From positions 124,001 to 188,000 of the forward strand of contig NZ_PYWK01000003.1 of assembly GCF_003049645.1 (NCBI RefSeq): a stretch of DNA of 64,000 nt, in the 5' to 3' direction. Made by a program: the position numbers and the translations under genes. Under the pieces are notes generated by a model. That model was not told the DNA's origin and ran no database searches. It saw only the letters and a list, made by a program, of their open reading frames with translations. Shown piece by piece: positions 35,662 to 43,997 of this stretch. The number at the start of each line of letters is the position of its first letter. Position 1 is the stretch's first letter. The DNA comes from Metasolibacillus fluoroglycofenilyticus. GTDB taxonomy: Bacteria; Bacillota; Bacilli; Bacillales_A; Planococcaceae.

Positions 35662-36224
35662 TTGTTTCCTCCTTCATAGCAAAAGCAATCTTGTACATGG
35701 TCATTCACCATGCCTACTGCCTGCATAAAAGAATAGCAAATCGTGCTACCAACAAATTTAAAGCCGTCCTTTTTTAATTGCTTGCTCATTTTATCGCTCA
35801 TCGCTGTTGTTATAGGTACTTCACTTATCGTTGACCAATGATTAATGAGTGGCTCGTGATTAACAAATTGCCAAATGTAATTTGAGAAAGAACCATACTG
35901 TTGTTGCATGCGTAAGTAGGCTTGTGCATTTGTAACAACGCTAGCGATTTTCAGTCGATTGCGTACAATACGTGTATCTTCCTTTAATTCAGCTAATTTC
36001 TCATCTGTATATCGAACAATTTTTTCGGCATCAAATCCGTCAAACGCTTCACGATAGCCTTCGCGTTTTTGTAAAATCGTCCACCAGCTTAATCCCGCCT
36101 GTGCCCCTTCTAAGCAAATCATCTCAAAAAGCTTTTGGTCATCGTAAACAGGCTTGCCCCATTCATTATCGTGATATTCTAGATACAATGGCTCGTCTAA
36201 TTTTACCCAGCCGCAACGCTGCAT
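35658..36224 (-). CDS. tag: DNA-3-methyladenine glycosylase I
   Basis: 188-aa base-excision glycosylase removing 3-methyladenine. Family blocks: RCGWVKLDEPLYLEYHDNEWG at the start, LEGAQAGLSWWTILQKREGYREAF, and KFVGSTICYSFMQAVGMVNDH near the end with the helix-hairpin-helix region. Zinc ligands of E. coli Tag (Cys4, His17, His175, Cys179) have counterparts here: Cys4, His18, His in VNDH and Cys in DCF. GGGAGGGG lies before the ATG. A 41-codon ORF lies 12 nt upstream in the same direction. Confidence 0.95.
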   Translation of the reverse strand: MQRCGWVKLDEPLYLEYHDNEWGKPVYDDQKLFEMICLEGAQAGLSWWTILQKREGYREAFDGFDAEKIVRYTDEKLAELKEDTRIVRNRLKIASVVTNAQAYLRMQQQYGSFSNYIWQFVNHEPLINHWSTISEVPITTAMSDKMSKQLKKDGFKFVGSTICYSFMQAVGMVNDHVQDCFCYEGGNK

Positions 36225-36236
36225 AATAGCCCCTCC

Positions 36237-36362
36237 CTAATCTTGAAAAGTTATGACCGTACCATCACTTAGCTGTGCATCAACCTCTTCAAACATTAAT
36301 TGAAAATTCTTTGGTGGTTTTGCAATGCATAGCGCTCGTTCTTTTAACTGCTGATGATTCAT
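36237..36362 (-). CDS. Small hypothetical protein upstream of tag
   Basis: 41-aa ORF, ATG 36362 to TAG 36237, with GGGGG six bases upstream of the ATG. The product starts MNHQQLKERA and ends SDGTVITFQD. It ends 12 nt before tag, in the same direction, so it may be the first gene of a small operon (this ORF, tag, NTF2-like). No family recognised. Placement, spacing and ribosome-site-like sequence are the only support. Confidence 0.45.
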   Translation of the reverse strand: MNHQQLKERALCIAKPPKNFQLMFEEVDAQLSDGTVITFQD

Positions 36363-36429
36363 AACTAACCCCCAAACAGAATATACGTTCTCTATATTAT
36401 AATTCAACCCTTCTTTTTATACAAGTATT

Positions 36430-36465
36430 TCCAAAGAAAAAAGAAGGGCATTTACTCACCCTTCT
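36430..36465 (-). terminator. Terminator overlapping the end of the second MFS gene
   Basis: Stem AGAAGGG (36442-36448) with CCCTTCT (36459-36465); on the minus strand followed by TTTTTTCTTTGG. One arm covers the last codons of the gene. Confidence 0.75.
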
Positions 36466-37757
36466 ACTTCCTCTAAAATATTCAATTTCTTTTTATTCTT
36501 CAACTCTGGGTGTGCCATTTCAATTACCGAACGGCGCAGCAATAATAAAACGATTAGCACTAAAATCAGCCCACTTACAATCAAAATATATTGTGCCGGA
36601 AGCATATCGTATAAAATACCGTATATTAATGTTCCGATTGGCATCATGCTCATTGCCATCATTTCCACAATGCCAAATACACGCCCCTTATATTCCTCGT
36701 CTACTGATGTTTGCAATATCACCCCTACTGGCGTGTTTGTCACAACACCAAGCCCACCAGAGATAAACATCAATGCTATATAGTATATAAAGTTTATTGT
36801 GTTGGACCAGCTAAATAACAATGGTACTGCTGTCATAATAACTGAAATTGCCATTAATAGTGTTGAACGTTTGACAACAACCATTGGGAATTTTAAATTG
36901 CTACGAGTGGCTAAATAAATCGATGCAACAAGCATGCCAATTGCGGCTCCCGCCTCGATGATACCAATTAATTGCGGCTGCAATTTTAAATTTGTTAACA
37001 AGACAAAACCGATTCCAACACTTATACATGTGAAAAATAAATTTAACCACAATGCTGTCCATAAAATCGCACGCACAACTGGCTTCTGCTTTAAATAAAC
37101 AAATCCAGCCTTAAAGCTTTGTAGCATTGTTTCTTTTTGTGTCTGTTCAGATTGCGTCACAGATTTTTTATGCAGTGTGAAATTCATTGTTGATTCTAAT
37201 AACAAGGCAATTGCCTGTGCAATAATAAAAATAAGTAAAAACATTTCCATTGATGCAAAACCAAATAACATACCACCAAATATCGGTCCACCAATACCTG
37301 AAACAGAGTACGATAACTGGTTAAAGCTCATCGCCTTTTGTAGACGTTCTTCATCAACTAGGTTTGCAATAGATGCTGAAAATGCCACGCCCGAAAACGA
37401 ACTAAAAACACTATTAAAAAATGTTGCCAAATAAATAACTGTCAAAGATAAATCGACCATCCACGTGTATAAAAGTGCAATACTTACCGTTAAAACTACC
37501 CCTGCCTGCCCACCAATTACAAGCCATTTGCGTGGTACGCGGTCCCCTATTAGACCCGCGATAGGGGAAATAATTGTTCTTGGCAAAATGTTTAATAAAA
37601 TATTTGTTGCGAAGCTCAAAGAAGAACCCGTTAAAGAAAGAATGTACATACTAATTCCAAATGCATATACATTAGAACCAAGTGAGCCAATCATTTTACT
37701 CACAAGGAATGTGTACAAATGATACGTTGATTTTTTGTACTTTAACTTTTCATCCAT
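36456..37757 (-). CDS. MFS transporter divergent from XRE-TPR regulator
   Basis: 433-aa, 12-helix exporter. ATG 37757 lies ten bases after AAAGG; a GTG three codons upstream is possible. Motif A-like region IGDRVPRKWLVIGGQAG follows helix 2, and the late segment YKGRVFGIVEMMAMSMMPIGTLIYG matches the DHA3-like group also seen in the MFS protein at 25.9 kb. The gene is transcribed away from an XRE-TPR regulator, and the shared 195-bp interval holds three palindromic sites, so direct control is likely. The substrate is unknown; export of a peptide or drug sensed by the regulator is one possibility. Confidence 0.88.
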   Translation of the reverse strand: MDEKLKYKKSTYHLYTFLVSKMIGSLGSNVYAFGISMYILSLTGSSLSFATNILLNILPRTIISPIAGLIGDRVPRKWLVIGGQAGVVLTVSIALLYTWMVDLSLTVIYLATFFNSVFSSFSGVAFSASIANLVDEERLQKAMSFNQLSYSVSGIGGPIFGGMLFGFASMEMFLLIFIIAQAIALLLESTMNFTLHKKSVTQSEQTQKETMLQSFKAGFVYLKQKPVVRAILWTALWLNLFFTCISVGIGFVLLTNLKLQPQLIGIIEAGAAIGMLVASIYLATRSNLKFPMVVVKRSTLLMAISVIMTAVPLLFSWSNTINFIYYIALMFISGGLGVVTNTPVGVILQTSVDEEYKGRVFGIVEMMAMSMMPIGTLIYGILYDMLPAQYILIVSGLILVLIVLLLLRRSVIEMAHPELKNKKKLNILEEVEG

Positions 37758-37773
37758 TTTTATCACGCCTTTT

Positions 37774-37898
37774 GTTTAATTTGATTAAACTTATTTTAAA
37801 ACATTATTTTTAAAATTTCAACAATAAGTTTAATTAAATTTAAAATTATTCGATTATAACACTTCGAATCAACCCAAATTTGTTTAATTTAATTAAAT
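37774..37898. promoter_or_regulatory. Three operator-like palindromes between MFS and XRE-TPR genes
   Basis: Consensus GTTTAAT-N3-ATTAAAC. Site 1, GTTTAATTTGATTAAAC (37774-37790), is perfect. Site 2, GTTTAATTAAATTTAAA (37828-37844), and site 3, GTTTAATTTAATTAAAT (37882-37898), keep the left half and most of the right half. They are spaced 54 bp apart start to start both times. The XRE-TPR -10 (TATAAT 37926-37931) lies downstream of site 3; site 1 lies next to the MFS start. Confidence 0.7.
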
Positions 37899-37952
37899 TA
37901 AATACCTTTTCATTATAATATTTGCTATAATCTTACGTAGTGAGGTGACCTT

Positions 37953-39200
37953 ATGTTGAATATAGGTGCAAAAATAAAAGAGCTGCGCAAAGAACGAAAA
38001 ATGACTTTAGCGCAAGTAGCAGGAGATCGTCTAACAAAAGGCATGCTCAGTTTAATTGAAAACGGCAAAGCTCAGCCTTCGATGGAGAGCTTACATTATA
38101 TCGCCAGCCAGCTTCAGATAGATGTTGCTGAACTCATGCAATCAGAGGATAACCAAAAAATACATGATACTTTCATGCGGGCTGAGCAACTATTCATGCA
38201 GCAAAAAAAGGAATTTAATAAAGAGCAGTATACGATAAAAGGACAAGAGCTTTTGCAGCTCATTGAGCCATTCATACAATCCGAGAGCTTGAAGGGAAAT
38301 CATTATGAGGAAGTACGGTTATTAGAAATCTATTTAAGAGTACGCTATCGTTTAAAAATTGACCTTTCTATTGAGCCATTTTCACCTTTAACAAAAATGT
38401 ATGAAAATGTTCATGCCTACTCGAAAATGCTCAATTGCTTCAGTCTTTTATGTGCTATTAGATTTAATATGCATCACTACGAGCAAGCGTTAGACTATTT
38501 ATTAGAAGGGGAAAAATATCTAGAGCGCTACAATTATTTAATCGACGACCTTAGTAAGCTTGATTTTTACTATAATTTTACTGTCGTTTATGCTGCTTTA
38601 TATAATGACCAAAAAACATTCGAGTATTTAGAACTCGCTTTAAAACTAGCGAAAGAGAAAAAAATATTATATCGCTTAAATGACTTTTATCGCTTTTCAT
38701 TTTATTTGCATTGCTCCAATGGCGATGCTCAAAAAAGCCATGATTATTTAATGAAAATGAAAGCTTATTCCGCGGCACTAGAGGATTCCTCCGATGCTAT
38801 CGCGACACAAATTTTAACGCTCGTTTATACGAATCAAATCGAGCAAGATTATGAAAAAGCTTTAGCGATTGCCATTGATTATTTTGATATACCTGAGGAA
38901 GCTTATGCAGACGCTAAAATGTTTGTCAATGGAGAATATGCCTATGCGCATTTACAGTTGCAACAATTCGCGCAGGCAAAAAAGCTACTCGAAAATTTGT
39001 ATATCCCTGAAAATCACCAACATCCAGCAGATTTAGGTATTTTCTACCGCTCCTATGCTGTCCGTGCGCTATGCTATTTAGAAGAAGGGGACCACGAAAA
39101 TGCCAAGCGTGACATATTGTACGCGATGGATGGGGTAAAAGAATTTAAAAATACTTTCGATAAGCAATTCATACTTCAAGCGTATGAACAAATTATGTAG
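37953..39200 (+). CDS. XRE-family regulator with TPR domain (RNPP-like)
   Basis: 415 aa. Residues 4-62 are a helix-turn-helix of the XRE/Cro type (GAKIKELRKERKMTLAQVAG, then LSLIENGKAQPSMESLHYIA). The rest is helical with TPR-like pairs (for example YEQALDYLLEGEKYLERYN and QKTFEYLELALKLAKEKK). This architecture is that of PlcR/NprR/Rgg-type regulators, which often bind a signal peptide in the TPR groove. GAGGTGA precedes ATG 37953. The divergent MFS gene and three operator-like sites in between suggest local control. No pheromone-precursor-like short ORF was found directly downstream. A solo hairpin follows the TAG. Confidence 0.85.
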   Translation: MLNIGAKIKELRKERKMTLAQVAGDRLTKGMLSLIENGKAQPSMESLHYIASQLQIDVAELMQSEDNQKIHDTFMRAEQLFMQQKKEFNKEQYTIKGQELLQLIEPFIQSESLKGNHYEEVRLLEIYLRVRYRLKIDLSIEPFSPLTKMYENVHAYSKMLNCFSLLCAIRFNMHHYEQALDYLLEGEKYLERYNYLIDDLSKLDFYYNFTVVYAALYNDQKTFEYLELALKLAKEKKILYRLNDFYRFSFYLHCSNGDAQKSHDYLMKMKAYSAALEDSSDAIATQILTLVYTNQIEQDYEKALAIAIDYFDIPEEAYADAKMFVNGEYAYAHLQLQQFAQAKKLLENLYIPENHQHPADLGIFYRSYAVRALCYLEEGDHENAKRDILYAMDGVKEFKNTFDKQFILQAYEQIM

Positions 39201-39203
39201 AAT

Positions 39204-39250
39204 GGGCGTCCCAAATGATGTGCGGTTGCCGATATTTGGGACGCTAGCGG
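39204..39250 (+). repeat. Solo palindromic hairpin after XRE-TPR gene
   Basis: Perfect 11-bp stem GCGTCCCAAAT (39206-39216) with ATTTGGGACGC (39234-39244), loop GATGTGCGGTTGCCGAT like that at 3524-3540. Likely the 3' end hairpin of the regulator transcript. Confidence 0.7.
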
Positions 39251-39331
39251 TAGCTTTTTATAAACTATTTGCCTAAAAAATTTGAAAACGAGCAACACAC
39301 TTTTTAATTGCTGTTATTGAAGGAGATTTGT

Positions 39332-39628
39332 ATGAGAAAATTCGGGATTTTTTTATTGATTTTAATAGGGAGTATATTTTTGTTCGTAAGCCTTCAAAAA
39401 AAGAGTTTAGAAGATGATGTTGTGGAATATTTGATAACAGAAGAAAAAATAGAGCAGGATGATATTATTTCCAGTGAAGCGTTTATTTCTAATTTACAAG
39501 GAAGTAAAAATTTCATGGTTAGTATAAAGTTAAAAAGTGACCATAAAACTTATTTTTATTACAAAAAAGATGGGCGCATTATTCTAGAATCTTACGTTGA
39601 AAATGGAAGAGAACATGTTATGTCATAG
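39332..39628 (+). CDS. Small membrane-anchored protein, DUF3139-like
   Basis: 98 aa starting at ATG 39332 after AAGGAG (the longer frame from 39308 has no ribosome site). Residues 5-22 are a single N-terminal membrane helix or uncleaved signal, and the rest is an extracytoplasmic domain: an acidic helix DDVVEYLITEEKIEQDD and strands FMVSIKLKSDHKTYFYYKKDGRIILESY. The pattern of a short helix, 'DI' turn, then a YxYYKxDGRI strand resembles DUF3139 proteins of Bacilli, function unknown. It lies between a solo hairpin and a MITE-like repeat, so is probably monocistronic. Confidence 0.65.
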   Translation: MRKFGIFLLILIGSIFLFVSLQKKSLEDDVVEYLITEEKIEQDDIISSEAFISNLQGSKNFMVSIKLKSDHKTYFYYKKDGRIILESYVENGREHVMS

Positions 39629-39640
39629 TTTTTTATAAAG

Positions 39641-39840
39641 GGGAGTAGTCCACTTTGTTTTGACACTGCATTGAAATAAAGGTTTTCATCGCTTCCCTTT
39701 TACTGAAGGGAAACACTGCTAAAGCCAATGTTCATCCCATTTTTAAAAGAGGCGCTCTCTATTTATATGAATCAACATTTTGTGAAACATCATCGCTACT
39801 GTCCAAAATGCCGGCTATGCACGGCATTTTGGACAGCCCC
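39641..39840 (-). repeat. MITE-like ~205-bp repeat, copy 4
   Basis: Begins GGGAGTAGTCCACTTTGTTTTGAC and ends CATTTTGGACAGCCCC. About 90% alike by eye to the copy at 49880-50086, including TTCATCCCATTTTTAAAAGAGGCG and TCTATTTATATGAATCAACA blocks. Right terminal arm forms the hairpin TGTCCAAAATGCC...GGCATTTTGGACA. Confidence 0.9.
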
Positions 39841-39869
39841 ATTTCATTTGTGTTTTGTTAAACGCTAAC

Positions 39870-40916
39870 TCAGTCTTTTTCGACAGCCTCCTGATTTTTT
39901 GAGGATGTCACTTCAAGCACATCTAACAGGAACATAAATAGTGGAATACCGATAATTAACCCCCATACACCAAAGAAATGCTCGGAAAATAAAATGACCA
40001 TAAACGTATAGAATATCGGTAAATCTGTTTTTGCCGACATTAACTTTGGATTTAGGAAGTAGGCTTCTATAGCATGCAATACTGTAACAATAATCAGAAT
40101 ATAGACAATGTACATGAAGCCACCAATACTGTAAGCAATAATCGTTAAAGGAATTAGAGATATAATTACACCTGCTACTGGAATTAAGCCAAGTACGAAA
40201 ATCATCATTCCTAACGCAATTAAATGCGGGAAGCCCATAAAATATAAAACGATAACAGATAATATACAGTTTACCGATGCAATGATAAACTGCGCCTCAA
40301 TAACTTTACCAAAAGAACGAATGAACACTTTAGAGAAGTACTGTAGCTCATCATATAAAGGAGCAATTTTACTATTTTTAAACTTCATCGTAAATTCAAT
40401 AATGCGATTTTTATCTAGCATAATAAATAAGCTTAAAATTGCTGCAATTAACACTTGTAAAAGTAGCTTCCCAATATTCGTGATATTTTCTACGATAAAA
40501 TTAACACCTTGTTCCAAATATTGGTCAAGCTCAATTTTCTCAATTGTCGGTGCTAAATATTTTGTGATTTCATTTTCATTTGGATTAATATTGAAATTCA
40601 TAATTAAGTTGAAAAGCTGTGTCAGTTGCTGTGACACCATCGGTAAATATTTATAAACAACACCAACAACCCCTGCTACAAATAGCAAGTAAATAATAAT
40701 AGTAATAACCGCCTCTTTTATCGGCACATATTTTTTTATTACACTTGTTAGCTTTGTGCTTAATCGATTCATTAAATATGTAATAATAAACGTAAACAAA
40801 ATGAGGTTAATCATACTGCGCATTAAATACAATGCCACCCCAATACCTATTAAAATCATAAAGCGTTTAAAGCCATGACTTTTAAAAAAATCCCACACGA
40901 GCATTCTACTACTCAA
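39870..40916 (-). CDS. AI-2E family transporter
   Basis: 348-aa membrane protein of the AI-2E/PerM (UPF0118) family: three N-terminal helices, an extracytoplasmic loop of about 100 residues, then four to five helices with the conserved GLIPVAGVIISLIPLTIIA-type segment and HAIEAYFLNPKLM. Family members include YtvI/YdbI of B. subtilis and sodium/proton antiporters or export factors; the substrate cannot be stated. The start is uncertain: TTG 40916 or ATG 40904, neither with a good ribosome site adjacent. GGGGAGG lies about 56 nt upstream behind a hairpin (see separate entry). Confidence 0.88.
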   Translation of the reverse strand: MSSRMLVWDFFKSHGFKRFMILIGIGVALYLMRSMINLILFTFIITYLMNRLSTKLTSVIKKYVPIKEAVITIIIYLLFVAGVVGVVYKYLPMVSQQLTQLFNLIMNFNINPNENEITKYLAPTIEKIELDQYLEQGVNFIVENITNIGKLLLQVLIAAILSLFIMLDKNRIIEFTMKFKNSKIAPLYDELQYFSKVFIRSFGKVIEAQFIIASVNCILSVIVLYFMGFPHLIALGMMIFVLGLIPVAGVIISLIPLTIIAYSIGGFMYIVYILIIVTVLHAIEAYFLNPKLMSAKTDLPIFYTFMVILFSEHFFGVWGLIIGIPLFMFLLDVLEVTSSKNQEAVEKD

Positions 40917-40985
40917 AATATGGACAAAGCCCTATATGCAATTATAGGTGGCTTGTCTAGTAGCAGCGACCTCCCCTTTTGTTTT
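40917..40985 (-). promoter_or_regulatory. Structured leader of the AI-2E transporter gene
   Basis: On the minus strand AAAAGGGGAGG (to 40972) is followed by a long hairpin: GACAAGCC..CCTATA (40957-40943) pairs with TATAGGG.GCTTTGTC (40936-40923). CTACTA (40963-40958) can also pair with TAGTAG just before the ATG at 40904. The only strong ribosome-site-like sequence is separated from the start codon by this structure. I cannot match it to a known riboswitch. Confidence 0.4.
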
Positions 40986-41388
40986 TAAGTTTTTTTCAGC
41001 TATCGTATTTCCTCGGTAGCTATGACACTTATGATTTTAGTATTACTTAACGTATTCATGATTCAAAAATTTATTCCACTTCCAATATGTTAATTACCCA
41101 TTTATCGGAAATCTAATATTTGTATAATAAATAGACCTGATTTCACCTCTATCTATTCATTATTATAACGTGCATAACTATGATATCCAAAGCATTATTA
41201 GCATAAATTTAATTTTAGTTTTATTTAGAGAAAAAGAGCCTTTTAGTTTAGGTGTTACATTTCATTATTGACGTGAAATTCATCTTTATACCTAGCACAC
41301 AAAAAGATACGTCCAATTTCAACTGAATGCTGTAAAATATGTGTAACATAGTAGTCTATTATCAGTTTAAAATTTAGGGGGCATTGAG
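40986..41388. other. AT-rich intergenic region
   Basis: 400 bp between two divergent genes. No coding frame with a ribosome site was found. It presumably holds the promoters of the AI-2E transporter and the P1 peptidase; TTGACG (41269-41274) upstream of the peptidase gene is a possible -35 but no convincing -10 pairs with it. Confidence 0.4.
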
Positions 41389-42438
41389 ATGGGCAAAAAA
41401 TTGCGTGAACATGGTATTATTGTTGGAAAATTACGAACAGGCGATAAAAACTGCATTACAGATGTAGATGGTGTCCAAGTTGGACATATTACGCTGGATT
41501 ATCCTTTAAATGAGCAAGGAGATTATGCTTGTACAGGTGTGACGGCTATCCTGCCCCATTCTGATAACCTGTTTGAACAAAAAGTAACAGCAGCAAGCTA
41601 TGTTCTAAATGGCTTTGGAAAAACAACGGGACTTGTACAAGTAAATGAACTTGGTGTATTAGAGTCGCCTATTATGTTAACAAATACATTGAGCGTCCCT
41701 GCTGTAACGCAAGGGGCGCTACAATATATGCTTGAGGCAAATGAAGCTATTGGCAAAACGACTGGCACAATTAATATCGTAGTTGGCGAATGCAATGATA
41801 GTCATTTAAACTCAATTCGTCATTGTGCTGTTACACCGAAGCACGCAATCGAAGCTATTCACAACGCTTCGACAGACACTGCTGCCGAAGGGGCTGTTGG
41901 AGCTGGCAAAGGCATGGTTTGTTTCGGCTATAAAGGTGGTATAGGTTCAGCATCACGCATCATCACAGCGAACGAGGCAACACAATATACAGTCGGCTGT
42001 TTAGTACTAAGCAATTTTGGGAGCAAGGATGATTTTTTAGCTACGCATTACATACCTAAACAACAGCAGGCTGCCAATACTGTTGCCTCAACAGATGGCT
42101 CAATTATCATCGTTTTAGCAACAAATGCACCGTTGAGTAGCAGACAATTGCTACGTGTTATTAAACGCTGCGGTATCGGTCTTGGCAGAACAGGCAGCCA
42201 TTTTTCACATGGCAGTGGAGATATTGTTATTGGCTTTACAACAGCCCGAACTATTGCACACAAAACAGATGAGTTATTTGAAACACGCACCCAGCTACGT
42301 GAAGATCACCCTGTGATGAATCATTTATTTGCCGCAGCAGCAGAAGCGACTGAAGAAGCTATTTTAAACTCTTTATCACAGGCAGAAACAACTTCGGGAC
42401 GCAATGGACATGTCGTACACGCTTATCGATTTGATTAG
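41389..42438 (+). CDS. P1-family peptidase (DmpA-like aminopeptidase)
   Basis: 349-aa N-terminal-nucleophile hydrolase of the DmpA/OAT-like fold. The autoprocessing site is Gly186-Ser187 in KGGIGSASR, which would give alpha and beta chains with Ser187 as nucleophile. Conserved blocks: NCITDVDGVQVGHITLDYP at the start and GRTGSHFSHGSGDIVIGF near residue 265. Family members are L-aminopeptidases/D-amino acid amidases/esterases or beta-peptidyl aminopeptidases. TTAGGGGGC precedes ATG 41389. It lies next to ddh and an M20 amidohydrolase, three amino-acid or amide-related enzymes, but separated by hairpins. Confidence 0.9.
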   Translation: MGKKLREHGIIVGKLRTGDKNCITDVDGVQVGHITLDYPLNEQGDYACTGVTAILPHSDNLFEQKVTAASYVLNGFGKTTGLVQVNELGVLESPIMLTNTLSVPAVTQGALQYMLEANEAIGKTTGTINIVVGECNDSHLNSIRHCAVTPKHAIEAIHNASTDTAAEGAVGAGKGMVCFGYKGGIGSASRIITANEATQYTVGCLVLSNFGSKDDFLATHYIPKQQQAANTVASTDGSIIIVLATNAPLSSRQLLRVIKRCGIGLGRTGSHFSHGSGDIVIGFTTARTIAHKTDELFETRTQLREDHPVMNHLFAAAAEATEEAILNSLSQAETTSGRNGHVVHAYRFD

Positions 42439-42599
42439 GGTGCTGATTTTTGCGGGTAAAATAGGTGAGTATTCGGGCGAATCCATTCATTTTTTGGGTG
42501 AACTTACCTACTAATTGGGCAAATCGCTACTTAAGACTTATAAAAATATCGAAATATAATCGAACTATTGTGAATCTTTAAATCAGAGCGTATGATAAT

Positions 42600-42650
42600 A
42601 AAGTGAAACTTCAATCATTAAGGGTATACATCGTTAATGATTGGAAGCTT
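42600..42650 (+). repeat. CTTCAATC hairpin repeat, copy 3
   Basis: AAAGTGAAACTTCAATCATTAA with arms CAATCATTAA (42612-42621) and TTAATGATTG (42634-42643). Same left flank as the copies at 16.2 and 49.6 kb; the loop and G-run differ. It lies between the P1 peptidase and ddh. Confidence 0.65.
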
Positions 42651-42720
42651 ACATTTACTTGGCTAGTACGGGTTTTTCTTGTTCATTGCTAGTAAATACA
42701 CAGACATAGGAGGATATTAA

Positions 42721-43701
42721 ATGACTGTTATTCGAGTTGGTATAGTAGGTTACGGAAATTTAGGTCGCGGTGTAGAGCACGCAATATCTCAAAATTTTGA
42801 TATGGAGCTGGTGGCTGTTTTTACACGTCGCGATCCAGCAACAGTGAAGATTGCTAGCAATGCGAAAGTATGTTTAATAGATGAGGCGAAAGAATATAAG
42901 GATGACATTGATGTCATGATTTTATGCGGCGGTTCTGCGACGGATTTACCCGAGCAAAGCCCATATTTTGCACAATGGTTTAATATCGTGGACAGCTACG
43001 ATACACATGCAAAAATTCCACAGTTTTTTGATGCTGTAGATGCTGTTGCACAAAAATCCGAAAAAATAGGCATTATTTCTGTTGGCTGGGATCCGGGTTT
43101 ATTTTCATTAAATCGTTTAATCGGGGAGGCAGTTTTACCTGTAGGGTCCACATATACTTTTTGGGGAGATGGCTTAAGTCAAGGCCATTCAGATGCTGTG
43201 CGCCGCATTAAGGGCGTGAAATATGCTGCACAATATACATTGCCAATCAAAGATGCAGTGGAGCGTGTACGTAATGGGGAAAATCCCGAGCTAACGACAC
43301 GTGAAAAGCATGCCCGTGAATGCTGGGTCGTATTAGAACAAGGGGCTGATGCTGCAAAAATAGAACAAGAAATTGTCACAATGCCAAACTATTTTGATGA
43401 ATATGACACAACAGTTCATTTTATTTCGGAAGAGGACTTCAAATCGAATCATACGGGGATGCCACATGGTGGATTTGTTATTCGCAGTGGAGAAAGCGGT
43501 GCAAATGACAAACAAATTTTAGAGTTTTCTTTGAAGCTTGAAAGCAACCCAAACTTTACATCAAGTGTTATCGTTGCATATGCACGTGCAGCCTACCGCT
43601 TAAATAAAGCTGGTGACAAAGGAGCAAAAACTGTTTTCGACATTCCGTTTGGCTTATTATCACCAAAATCCGCTGCACAATTACGCAAAGAATTATTATA
43701 A
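42721..43701 (+). CDS. ddh: Meso-diaminopimelate D-dehydrogenase
   Basis: 326-aa NADP-dependent enzyme, exactly the usual family length. It converts tetrahydrodipicolinate plus ammonia to meso-DAP in one step, bypassing the acetylase/succinylase branch. N-terminal dinucleotide fold VGIVGYGNLGRGVEHAI; substrate region GGSATDLPEQSP, SVGWDPGLFSLNR and GDGLSQGHSDAV; C-terminal HTGMPHGGFVIRSG. AGGAGG lies seven bases before ATG 42721. The presence of Ddh supports DAP or lysine-type wall precursor synthesis through the dehydrogenase route, as in some Bacillaceae/Planococcaceae. A strong terminator follows. Confidence 0.95.
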   Translation: MTVIRVGIVGYGNLGRGVEHAISQNFDMELVAVFTRRDPATVKIASNAKVCLIDEAKEYKDDIDVMILCGGSATDLPEQSPYFAQWFNIVDSYDTHAKIPQFFDAVDAVAQKSEKIGIISVGWDPGLFSLNRLIGEAVLPVGSTYTFWGDGLSQGHSDAVRRIKGVKYAAQYTLPIKDAVERVRNGENPELTTREKHARECWVVLEQGADAAKIEQEIVTMPNYFDEYDTTVHFISEEDFKSNHTGMPHGGFVIRSGESGANDKQILEFSLKLESNPNFTSSVIVAYARAAYRLNKAGDKGAKTVFDIPFGLLSPKSAAQLRKELL

Positions 43702-43706
43702 TTAAA

Positions 43707-43765
43707 AGCTGTCTAAAAGCATGTACTATCGCTATTACATGTCTTTTCAGACAGCTATTTTTTAT
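43707..43765 (+). terminator. Intrinsic terminator of ddh
   Basis: Long stem AGCTGTCTAAAAGCATGTA (from 43707) with TACATGTCTTTTCAGACAGCT (to 43756), followed by ATTTTTTATT. Confidence 0.9.
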
Positions 43766-43800
43766 TGCAGTATTCTTTTATTAATTACACGTTGGCTAAC

Positions 43801-43911
43801 TAATCTGCAACATCCGTCGGAGACTTGGGCTAACATCGCAAGATGCGATGTGCCTAGACTAGACTCCTCTTTGCCAGCCGGTGTTTGGACACCCACTGAA
43901 AGGAGTTAAAA
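43801..43911 (+). repeat. Degenerate repeat, related to 55254-55375
   Basis: Contains CTGCAACATCCGTCGGAGACTTGGGC (43805-43830) and, at the other end, a small hairpin GGTGTTTGGACACC followed by CTGAAAGGAGTTAAA (43897-43911). The same two blocks in diverged form bracket 55254-55375. No gene is supported here. Confidence 0.4.
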
Positions 43912-43997
43912 TCTAAATACGTGCAACAAGGAAATTTGAAGTATTCTTATACTTCTGATAATATTCTTGTCAAAATCTATGAAGCGAGGTATAAGCG

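Noticed and set aside
43721-43909. 62-codon plus-strand frame after ddh
   Set aside because: It starts in the ddh terminator hairpin and runs into a degenerate repeat; no ribosome site.
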